Below, piece after piece: positions 13,569 to 23,175 of a DNA stretch of 64,000 bases. The number at the start of each line of letters is the position of its first letter. The first letter of the stretch is position 1. Source of the DNA: Dioszegia crocea (lineage: Eukaryota; Basidiomycota; Tremellomycetes; Tremellales; Bulleribasidiaceae); the NCBI GenBank assembly GCA_001600615.1, contig BCKK01000002.1, forward strand, positions 2,696,809 through 2,760,808, given 5' to 3'. A program made the position numbers and the translations under genes. A model generated the notes under the pieces. The model was given only the letters and a program-made list of their open reading frames with translations, was not told the DNA's origin and did no database searches.

Positions 13569-14674
13569 CGCGGACAGGTGGATGGGTAGAACGAGTAGAG
13601 GCTGGGGCTTGGGTGCAGTGGGGACGTGCTATAAGAGGTTCGTGAGGGGATCTGGATGGTGGATGAACAGTTGGTGCTCTTATTGCAGGGGGAAGTGGGT
13701 GTGTAGTACGCGCCGACTGGGATTTGTCGCGTCGATAGTGGTGAAGAGCAGTAGGGGTGTTGCTCGGATGCAGTTTGGGGTGTGAGTGGGGATGAAGTTG
13801 CCGCTCATCGTCTCCCCAGCATCCGGCCTTATATACCTATTGATCCAAACCGGTGGCGCCCACAGACCCGTCATTCCTCCCATATCCCAATAGCACATGA
13901 CCGACCCAAACACGCACGTTTGGGCAATTACTCTGCCTCTGAAACCGCCTCTACACACCTTTCGAGTCTCGGTACCGCCCAAAAAAGCCTCATGTTACCC
14001 TTAGACTGTGTGTGAGCGGCTCGAGGCCCCCGGTGGCGTGTGTGGATCCCCCGCCAAACCCCGCCTTGGCCCCGCCTCATGCGCCCCTTTGGCCTTTGGG
14101 TTCTCGCTTAGATGGTTCGGATCAACCGGCGAATCGGCCGAGAGCTAAGGAGCTGTGTGTTGGGTTGAATGATCGACGTCATGAAGGTGTCAAGAAGATG
14201 AAACACGAAGCTCTGAGGCAGTGTTTCGGATCTGCCGCCGGAGTGGCCCGGTAAAGAAGGTTGGCGTGTAAGAGGGTTTGAGGGGGACAGGTCTGTGCGG
14301 GCTTCCTTTGGCCGGCCGTCGCGGGCCGGCTCCTCGGTAGTACCGATGCTCAGTGCTTATGAGGACCCCGACGACATATCGATTCGAAGCAGCTGCTGAG
14401 CTGGAAGAGCTTTGAGGGGAAGAACCCTCATAAGGTGTGTATGCAACAGCGCTGGCGTGTGGCAGTGGCATTGGGCTGCGGGCTACTGTCGGTTAGAGCT
14501 GTACCCCATGCAGGCTCGCGAATCATAAGTACAACCTGGAAGTGGCATCATCAGATTCTTCGAGTGGTTGATCTAGACAAGACGCTCTACATTACAAATC
14601 TGCGCCAACCGCGCCGAGCTTGACAGTGGTGACTGAGACTCTATCCCCTCCCCATCCAGCCACCCCGCTGCTCC
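13569..14674. other. intergenic between the two Cys-rich genes
   Basis: 1.1 kb with several short ORFs, none with domain or splice support. It holds the promoter of the 13304-13568 gene. Overlapping GC-rich patches near 14311-14330 contain two GCCGGC hexamers, with no clear meaning. Confidence 0.4.
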
Positions 14675-15134
14675 TCACATACAAGAAATCACGCAAGAGT
14701 ACCGAACCCCATAGCAAGTGGCCAAGTGGCCAGGAGAGACTGTATGATTAGCTTCTACGCGATACCATAGCAGGATGAGAGAAGACTGAATCTCGCTAAT
14801 CTCTCAATGTGGGAATGCGGTGGAAGTGGCGGAAAGGAGACTCACGGGCAACAGCGCAGCACATCACGTACATCTTCTCACAGTGCTCTCGACAGATATG
14901 GCCCATCATGAATGGATTCATCGCCTTTGCCTGAGTAGTGGCGAGAACGAGGAAGAGCAGGAGGAGGGTGAGGCAGAGAGGGAAAGAGATGGAAGTGGCG
15001 ATACGATGGCGCTGTGTCGGTGGCGTAGAAGAGAGTGGCGCAGGACTAGGACGAGTAGTGATGGTTTGGGATTTGGTGGCGTTCCTTTGCTCAGCCTCAC
15101 ACGAGGTGGCGTGATTGTGGCCATGGTCTGACAT
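14675..15134 (-). CDS. small Cys-rich secreted or membrane-anchored protein B, 117 aa
   Basis: Two exons (15134-14846 and 14739-14675). A 65-residue hydrophilic N-terminus (MSDHGHNHATSCEAEQRNAT) precedes one hydrophobic segment (FPLCLTLLLLFLVLATTQAKA), then MNPFMMGHICREHCEKMYVM and CCAVA. The intron joins to LSPGHLATCYGVRYSCVISCM, supported by phase and by the Cys spacing. The mature tail holds seven Cys in about 40 residues. With its long hydrophilic lead it may be a type II anchor rather than a cleaved signal; alternatively translation starts further in. An upstream in-frame ATG at 15227 exists. It shares the NP(Y/F)M start of the mature region and the C...C...(M)Y..C pattern with the neighbour at 13304, on the same strand. 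Confidence 0.55.
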
Positions 15135-15877
15135 GTTGGCGGCGTGGTTTGGAATGGCTGCGACTCTGGTGATTTTGGATGCGTACGCTTCGAGAGCTGA
15201 GTGCGGAGTGCGAGACCAATTCGACACTTCAGCATCCAGAACTCAAACCCTTGATGTATGGCTGTCCCCGCTGTTTGGTCAGCCAGCACTGGATCTCATT
15301 CAGCCCTTGTACTGACCCTCAAAAATATGCTCCGCCGCCTTTCTGCCTCCGGCGGGCCAACCAAGCGCCCCCAAAGGACACCCCCGTCCCTCTATTAGTC
15401 CGCTGCAATCGGCCGAAAGGACTGCGAAGAGGCCATCCTTTCGGGTATATACGTGTTCTGGACGCTACCGAAAGTTTGAAGTTTGCTTGATGTTCGGATC
15501 GACAGGCTTCTGCTGTGCTTCTGCGCAGTTCTGCGCCCCCGCATGGCCGTGCCTAATCTTCGTGCCTGCGCCCGCCCGTCCTTTGTTGGACCTCTCGAGC
15601 TCACATTCCGCCTCCGATCATCGCTCTGATGCGGGCCTGCTGGTGTGGATCTGTAAGTAGTCGCAGCTTCTCATTAGTGCTCCGGACCGGCGCCAGGCCT
15701 GAGAAGGCTTCAGTGACTGAGCGAGACGATCAGTAATTGTTGTGGCAGAAGTATATCATTCTCTACAAAGTCTACAAAACGGCACGATTGACTCCCCGAC
15801 ACGTCCCATAACCCAAAATCCCCGATATGACCAATCCTTCTATAAGTTCCACCCAAAAGCTCCCCGACTGCGACGGC
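15135..15877. other. intergenic
   Basis: 743 bases between the DUR3 stop and the upstream side of Cys-rich protein B, both minus strand. No supported gene. Confidence 0.45.
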
Positions 15878-18446
15878 CTACTCCCTCATGACGTCCGCTT
15901 TTATGCCCCTGAAGACCTAACGGATCAGCGCAGAACCGAAGAGTGGAGCGTGACACTTACGTCCATCAGACCGTGCCTTGCCTCAAACGCTGGGTAGACA
16001 CCGACCATTGCCAAGCCGACAAAGAGCCAGATGAGCGAGACCGACACCCAAGCTGTGAATCCTCCCTTGGGGTAGACTAATCTCGTCAGCTACAGCCCTG
16101 TCACATAGAGTCAGAGATCAACTCACCATGCGATGAGAAGAAGAGAGGTAAGGGAATGAGGATAATCAAGACAAATGTCAAGCCGATTGCTGCCCATGCC
16201 GCAAACCTGAATGCCTTCTGCAAGTCCACTCGCTCGGCCTCGTCCATATCCTGACTTTCCATCTCGTTGGGAGGGGTAGTCAAGTGAGGGACGGCGGTAG
16301 CAGAGTCCTTGCCTGCGTATTTGTCCTTTTCGAGAGAAGGCGATTCCATACCGGGAGATTCGAGCGATGTCTCGACTGTCGAGTGAGTGGAATGGGTGGG
16401 TGCGTTGATACGACGGGTGATGTCCCAGTCGAAGTCGGCAGGGCTGATGAGGGACCACCCGATAGTGATGATACCTCCGACACCGATGGAGAGTAGGTTG
16501 CCGGTAAGCATCTCGTAGTCGCCGAAGGTTGTGTCAACGGTGACGACACCCTTGTTGAGGCTGGCGGTGATTCCGATCCAACCAGCAATGGCAGCGACGA
16601 AGCCGACGATGGCGCCGACGACAGCACCGGTACCGTTGCACTTCTTCCAGGTGATGCAGAGAGCGATGGGGACGACAGCGCAGCCGATGATCGTGCCCTG
16701 TGGAATGGATAAGCTTGACCCCTCTTCAAGTACCCTGAAGACTCACCATCAACTCGTAGAGGTAGCCCATGGAGACACCAATGTAGTTGAACGCAGTGGC
16801 GATGGCACCCATGAAGAGCGAGTATCCGAGAATGTTGATTCGGGTTGCCCAAAGGATCTGCTTCTCAGACATGTTGGGGTTGATGTATACACCGTAGACG
16901 TCGTAGGTGAGGAGCGAGGATACGGCGATCTGCTCGGCGGAGCAGGCGGAGGTGACGGCAAGGAAAAGGAGGATGAGCATGGCAACGGCGCCGGATTGAC
17001 CCATAAGCGCAGCAGCGGCTGAAATATCAGCATGATTCTGACTATCGGAAAGAGGGACAGACTTACCCTTGACAGCAGGGAGACCGGCAGAGACCTCGCT
17101 CTTGGTGAGAATGATAATGGGGTTTTCACCATGGGCGAGGGCGACAGCGGCGAGACCCATTGAAGTTGCGATACCCATGGGAATACCGAACCAGGCGATA
17201 CCACCCCACAAGAACGCCTTGACGGAAGTGGAGGGAGTGGAAGCGATAGCACGCTGCCAGTAAGCCTGGTCGTTGAAGACTGGAAATCAGCACTGAGCAC
17301 ATCCTAATGAAGGCATGACTTACCAGTTCCGAAGTTTCCGACAATGTTGAGCACACCAAAGATTAGGCCAGACTTGCTCCTCATGGTCAAGTAGCTTCCC
17401 TCGGCGTTACCCTCGACGGGGCTGTTGATGCTGGCTTGGTAGAGCAGGTCCCAGACGCGCGAGGGAGAGCCAAGGATGGGTGAGGTGGCGTAGACGGTGA
17501 GGGCGAAGGCGATAAGGATGCAGTAGAGGACTAGGGTGTGCGAGTAGTCGGCAATGAGGGTAGCGCGCATACCGCCGGCGAGCACGTAGATGGAGACGCC
17601 GAGAGGGATGAGGAAACAGGCGGCGACGGTGCTCATGCCGGTCAAGTCGGTGACGGTTGCTGAACCACCCAGGATTAGCATGGCTAAGACATCAGTATAC
17701 AGTCGAAAGCGTGAAGAAATGACTCACTGGAAACAATGACATTGGTGGCTAGGCCGAAGCAGAGGAAAGTGATGTGTGCCACCTTACCCCAACGTGCGCG
17801 GATGATCTCGGTAAAGCTGGGAAATTAGCGCGGGAGGTTTAGTGGCTGGGGATTAGGCTCACGTGTGGCAATGAGGGGCGTGCTGCTTAAGCTTGCTAGC
17901 CAGCATGGCAAACAGCAAGACTAAGTGTCAGCGTGAGTAGCGCTGCAGCTGTACGAAAGACTCACTCTGAATAGTGGCACCACTGGCGTACCACCAAGGA
18001 CCACTGATACCGAACTTGTAGCTGTCAAAGTCAGCGAAGTATTTCGGTACCTCAGCAGGGATTCCACTTACGCAGTGGCAGATGATTGCAAAAGAGTGGC
18101 GGCCCATGTCCACGCGGAGACAATACCGGAAGCCACCAACCCAGGAGGCACACTGAATGTCAGCTTTGCACGTACTATCCAGACGGGATGAGGCTTACCT
18201 TCGAGATGCAGAAGTGAATTCCTCAGCAGTCAACTTGTGGGAAGTGTAGCGACTCTGGAGCTTGGTAACACTGAATCGGTCAGGACTGGCGCCCATTACC
18301 ACGAGAGACGACGTACCCAATCATGAATAGCGAGAAGAAGAGACCCATACCGACCTGAACGTTAGCGAGCGGTCGCGAGGATAGTTTGGGTCTTGACTCA
18401 CAACTACACCGTAGCCGGCGGCCTGAGGAAGGACGGGAGAGGACAT
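15878..18446 (-). CDS. dur3: urea transporter DUR3 (solute:sodium symporter family)
   Basis: High-affinity urea (and polyamine) uptake at the plasma membrane. Roughly a dozen exons; start MSSPVLPQAAGYGVVVGMGL, first membrane segment GLFFSLFMIG. SSS-family landmarks follow in order: KLTAEEFTSASRRVPPGLVA, GIVSAWTWAATLLQSSATA, KFGISGPWWYASGATIQI, CFLIPLGVSIYVLAGGMRA, DYSHTLVLYCILIAFALTVY, NIVGNFGTVFNDQAYWQRAI and AVTSACSAEQIAVSSLLTYD. The Q-A-Y-W-Q-R-A motif is typical of DUR3. A hydrophilic loop near 16300 holds Ser/Thr-rich sequence, then the last segments and FRGIKADVMRE. About 15 membrane segments, as in the family. Upstream are five GATAAG sites and a CGG-N10-CCG palindrome next to a TATA box, consistent with nitrogen-source control. 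Confidence 0.95.
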
Positions 18447-18530
18447 GCTGAGGAGAGTTGAAGCTAGTGAATACGGGGTGAGTGAAGATTAGACGCGACG
18501 AGGCGAAACGAGACGCTGCACAGAGTATCC

Positions 18531-18537
18531 TATATAG
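18531..18537 (-). promoter_or_regulatory. TATA-like box of DUR3
   Basis: TATATAG on the plus strand (CTATATA on the coding strand), 85-91 bases before the DUR3 ATG and just downstream of the CGG-N10-CCG palindrome. Position and composition fit a core promoter. Confidence 0.4.
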
Positions 18538-18548
18538 CGCCTGTTGCG

Positions 18549-18568
18549 CGCGGATAGATATATCCGCG
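18549..18568. promoter_or_regulatory. palindromic CGG-N10-CCG site upstream of DUR3
   Basis: A perfect 8-bp inverted repeat, CGCGGATA and TATCCGCG, separated by GATA. The CGG and CCG triplets are 10 bases apart, the spacing known for Put3-type Zn2Cys6 dimers. It lies about 105 bases before the DUR3 start. Binding by any factor is inference. Confidence 0.45.
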
Positions 18569-18687
18569 TTCCGCAAAGTAAAATGGGAACCGAAAATGCG
18601 GTCCTATCAGAGATCGTCAGTTTATCTCAGAGTGTGCCAGGCGACCAGCGACCACTAGAAATGGGCTATTAGCTTCCCCGCATCCCA

Positions 18688-18900
18688 GATAAGAACGCCT
18701 CCGTCCGGGCCGATATGGATTGTCTGGCGGGGTCTGCGGGTGGTTCATGTTTGGATGCTGTAAAAGCCTGATAAGAGAGCGTGCTTTGCTCTATTTTTGG
18801 GACAGATAAGGACAGATAAGGCAGTTCGCTGGCTGGGCACTACAGCCTTCCAACTTTCAGGGTCGCACACCATTTTTCAGGCACGGAGGCGTTCCTTATC
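18688..18900. promoter_or_regulatory. cluster of GATA-factor sites upstream of DUR3
   Basis: Five GATAAG hexamers in 213 bases: 18688-18693, 18770-18775, 18805-18810, 18815-18820 and, on the minus strand, 18895-18900 (CTTATC). The middle two form a direct repeat GACAGATAAG GACAGATAAG. A further AGATAA lies at 18622-18627 on the minus strand. Fungal nitrogen regulators (AreA/Gat1 family) bind HGATAR, so nitrogen control of urea uptake is the natural reading. Confidence 0.6.
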
Positions 18901-19983
18901 AGCAGGTCAAGTCCGTGCGCCTGTCTCCGGCGGAGTTCCGACGGCGCTACCGAAGATGGCGAAATGCTCGCTGCAGTCGGGTAGACGGGCAGATCGATCT
19001 CTGCTGCATAGGTGAGAGACTTCAATAGGTCTCGAGGGAGTGACTTCAGGAGAGTCAATTGTCAGATCTTGTGCGGACTGATGAGAGCTACGGCGGCGTC
19101 GCGGAGCCGAGTTAAAGCGAGTTAACGACCAGTTGCGATCGCCGCCACCGATAAATTACTACGCGCCCTCTCGGCGGCGTGGTGAGCTTGTGAGCCCAGC
19201 CCAAGTAAGGGATCCGAGTGGAGATGCAATACAAGAATCCCGCAAGAACGTAGAAACTTGAATACCCTCAGTAAGGTATGGCCAAGTACATATGGCCTGA
19301 TCGCCGTAACGGCACGCCTACATACCTTCCGGTGGTCGGTCCCCGTCAATCGGTCATGCCATCCACATACGCAGATGGTAGAGCTTCTTTCTATTCAGCA
19401 TAGCGATCCGTGCATACAATCCAAACTCGCTTTGCCGCCGAAAGCAATCGGGGCCCGAGCAATCGAGGGTAGACAGCGGACGTTCCCTCGTGCACGGCTC
19501 CAGCCACTTAGCAGAAGGTTCTAGAACCTTCGCTGGTCTGGTCGTTGTGTGGGTAGATAGAGGGAATCTAGATATGTGCTGCGCTATGACTCAGCATGAG
19601 GTGTCTAGCTGACACATGAGAGAGTAGATGTCAGCAAGTGTCAGCATCCGCAGAGAGGCATGTGAGAATCCAGGCCGGAATCTCGGCCCGGCGTGCCTGA
19701 CTGATCCCAAAGTGGAAAATAGCGGGAGATGGTGGCGCACCGAAAAGCTCCGAGCGTGACATTTCGACATTTAGCGTGACAACGTTTCTGATCTGCAGAG
19801 CTGTTGTTGAAGGTTTTCGATCCTCATCTGTTCATACACCATCACTTACTACCTCCTACGTCTTTGCAGGAGGATCTGTCGAGCCGCGTGATTGATTCCT
19901 TATCGTACCAAATCGAACCCAAACGCCCAAAGATCGCATTGATAAGGACGAAATCCCAATCCCGGTCCGCTATCTTTCGTCGA

Positions 19984-22761
19984 ATGGCGCCGCCCCATCA
20001 AACGTCCACCTCGGTCTCCTTTACAAACAGCTCGAACACCCCCTTTCCGAGCTCTCTGCGGCATAACAAATCATTTGCCAAACTCGCGGGTCTCCTAGGT
20101 CTGACAGCTGCAAAGGCTACGGCGGGCAATCAGCAGTGTGACGGCATTGCCAAGGGGAGCCTCGGAGATGCAGGAGATGAACAAGACGAGGATGGGGAGG
20201 ATGGAGACGAAGATGAGGGTGAGATGGATGAAGACAGCCTGCTGTGGGATGCCCAGGTATGTCAACTTTTTCGATACCCGATCCTTAAACCCAAATGTCT
20301 CACTTGGGCACGCATTCGCCCATGGAAATCGTGTTGTCTCTCCCCGTCTCAATGGGTAGCTGACTTTGCAGACTGCATTAATCGCTCATCATCCCGCGCT
20401 CGCCATACAGCACTATACCCTCGCAGCGTTACCTCCATATCGCTCTTCTCCCGCCTGTCTAGCCCTCGGTAATCTTCTAACACGCGGGTCCGGACTGGCT
20501 CCACCACCCCTATCTTCCGCTGAAACTGCCACGCCCTCTCGCTTCACAGCCAGCGAAAAGGGCAAGGGCAGAGCGTATTCTTTCGGACCGGCTTCTCCTC
20601 CATTGCCTTCGTCACCAAATTTTCCAAAACAGGACCAAAGGCGGGGTTCGGCAGCGCAAATGTCGGCATCACCTCCCCAATCGGCCGTCAGCCGGTTTAT
20701 GGGCTTTGTGTGGCCAACATCTCCTCCCGAGTCGGCGCCGGTCTCGCCTCCAGAAAGGACATACACAGATCTGGCGGGCACAGGCTGGGCTATACCGAAA
20801 GAGGGTAAACGGGCAGTTAGGGATGTGGAAGGAATGGGAATAGCAGGCGGTTGGTTCATCCTAGGCCTAGGATGGATCGTGGACGGACAGGTGTCGATGG
20901 CTCCAATCCATTCGAGCCCGTCTCGAGATGGCGCTGCCACTGTGATCGACGAGTACTTGCGGCGGTCGCGCGAGCCCGAGGCGGACGAAGATAGTCTGGT
21001 CATTGATACCAAGTCGAAGGGCAAAAACCGACAATCAGCTGCGGATCAGTCGATCCACCTCGTCGTTCGGATCGAAGGCACGGCAACATCACTGAGATCG
21101 GAAGATAATACGGAGAGCACCAGCTCGGAGGGGACAACTCTGAAGACTCCATCAGAGGAAGAGGAGGGTGATGCGAGGGCGGACAAGGCGGCGACGATCA
21201 AGTTGATTGTGAGTTGACATCCGCCAAGGCATTTCTAACCCGCAGTACGACCTCCTACAGCCTCTGCTCCAACTCTACCGTAATGGACATATTCAATCCA
21301 ATGATCCGGTCTATCTCCCTCCTATCACCTATGCTCAACTCCCGACGTGTCTGTTGCCCCAGGGCGACATGCAGAAACGGAGAAATGTATGGAATTTGGG
21401 CGGGACAGTGTTGAAGAAGTTGCTAGATCTTCCGATTATGCGAGATGCCGCGGCGGATAAGAAAGCTTTGATCGCCCGCCGTCGAGGCGTGGAAATCATG
21501 GCGAGATATATTGTGAGTCTACCCTCCTTTATCCTCGCTCCAATGTCAAGTGCCGCTGAATTTTGCTCTCGTCCTATGGTACATAAGCTGACCCAAACAG
21601 TCTGCAATGACAGGCCCTGCCTCCGAATCAGAAGAGCACTATCGCAAGATTATATCCCTCGGCCAGAGCGGGCTGGAATATCCTGACGAGATTGTCCGCC
21701 ACGCCTCGAAACACCTCTACATCATCGCTTCCCCTCCCCTCACTACGCCTCAGCTCGTCCCACATACCTCTCGACGTGCTGAATACCCCTTCCCCGCTAT
21801 GAGACCGCCGAATGATCATCTCGTTACGCCTGATCGGTGCTTTACGTCTCCATCACGCAAAGCTCCCATCTCGAGCCGGAAGCACCGTCAAATGTCCTCC
21901 ATGTCTTCCATATCTTCAGCACGAAGACTGGGCACACCGATTAAATCTTTCCCTTCTATCGCGTCCCTAGCGGAAGAGGGCGCTGTGGCCCCGGTGACAA
22001 TACGGGAGAAGACGATAGGGTCTACGGGCGCGATGGATACTTTGCGCAGGGTCCAGGCCAAGTCAAACGTGAACCTCATTGCAGTGCAGCGGGAAGCAGA
22101 GGGAAGCGACGCGTGGTGGCCTTCAATATCCAGTTGGAGCTACAGCAAGGCCAAGGAAAAGCTCTCTTCAACGACATCGGGATCAAACACTCCCACCGAA
22201 TCTTCAAGCGCAGAACCGGATCCCGTCGCGGAAGACGTCGTACCCTCATCCAAATCCGACACAGCTCGACCCACAGCCATCATCGTCTCCCTCCCTACTC
22301 CTTCCCCAACTGAGCAGATTGCCACTCGCCCACAAATCCCTACCATCCGCACTGTAGCTTCTACCCCGACGTTCGGATCGCTTCGCGATGCCAGTGTCAC
22401 CCAGCCAAAGCTTCCCTCCGGCACAGCTACTCCCAGACCCTTCGACCATCTACACGCGAATATCAATACCGCAATTGATCCTGCTCTAGCTGCTGCAGAA
22501 TTAGCGAGCACAATGACGAAACGAGTCAAATGCGGGGTGTGCAGGACGGAGGGCTACAACTTCCCGGGGTGCAGGAGGTGTGGGCTGGTATTCTGTTCCC
22601 GGGAGTGCAGGGTCTCTGGGGATAAGGCCGGGGATGGGAAACGGCATGTCTGTGGAGTTTGGGAGAGTAGGAAGGGATTGTGTGTACCCGAAGCTCAAAA
22701 TGGGAGGGGTAAGGTGGCTGAGAGGCAGATTGATGTCGGGAGGGAAGTGATGGCATGCTGA
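19984..22761 (+). CDS. unknown protein with Sel1/TPR-like segment and C-terminal MYND/HIT-like zinc finger, 845 aa
   Basis: Not recognised as a named gene. Four exons (19984-20256, 20372-21208, 21246-21512, 21601-22761), all phase 0. The start is the ATG of MAPPHQTSTSVSF; the frame is open upstream but without another ATG. After an acidic stretch (DEQDEDGEDGDEDEGEMDED) comes a helical repeat-like piece (TALIAHHPALAIQHYTLAAL, then PACLALGNLLTRG) and later GIAGGWFILGLGWIVDGQ, resembling Sel1/TPR units. A basic region follows (KKALIARRRGVEIMARYI), then HYRKIISLGQSGLEYPDEIV and long Ser/Pro-rich linkers. Near the end lies a zinc finger: CGVC, CRRCGLVFCSREC, and H.CGVW, which fits a MYND or HIT type. 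Probably a scaffold or regulator; function unknown. Confidence 0.75.
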
Positions 22762-23175
22762 GAGTCGGGCGTTAGGGACGAGGGGAGCATACATGGACCC
22801 AGATCGTACAGAGCAATGGGGAGCTATACACGTAGCCATCTTGACATTTTTGTAGCATAGTTTGTATACATATGTGACACGTCTCACCAACGTCAATCAG
22901 CCTGGGCCTCGGCTGGTCTGACCAGTACTGTAGGACCTGCCCAAGCGGAGTCACCTGCGGACAAACGCATCCTTCGCCGAGCGGTGAGTCCGCACCTATC
23001 CGAGATTTACCCGAGATTTAACCCTGCCCCGCACACCCGCTTGCCTCCTCCACCTTAGCAGCCGGTACCGCAGGTATATAGGTAGAAGAGCCTCAAGGAT
23101 GGACCGCCATCACCCCTCTACACCTGCAGGCTACTCCTCAATCAAGACCTCGCCATACATATCAATCACTGAAAG
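22762..23175. other. intergenic, beta-glucosidase promoter
   Basis: 414 bases upstream of the GH3 gene. A TATA-like GTATATA at about 23074-23080 sits roughly 100 bases before the ATG. No gene. Confidence 0.45.

Larger units (their letters stand above)
18447..19983. other. long divergent intergenic region upstream of DUR3
   Basis: 1.5 kb without a supported gene, between DUR3 (minus) and a zinc-finger gene (plus). The DUR3-proximal 460 bases hold the GATA cluster and the palindrome listed separately. The rest holds only short unsupported ORFs. Confidence 0.6.

Noticed and set aside
14311..14330. Two GCCGGC copies 8 bases apart as an inverted repeat
   Set aside because: Each hexamer is self-complementary in a GC-rich patch, so the pattern is weak and likely chance.
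19804..19983. In-frame upstream extension of the zinc-finger gene
   Set aside because: It begins at a TTG, with no ATG before 19984.
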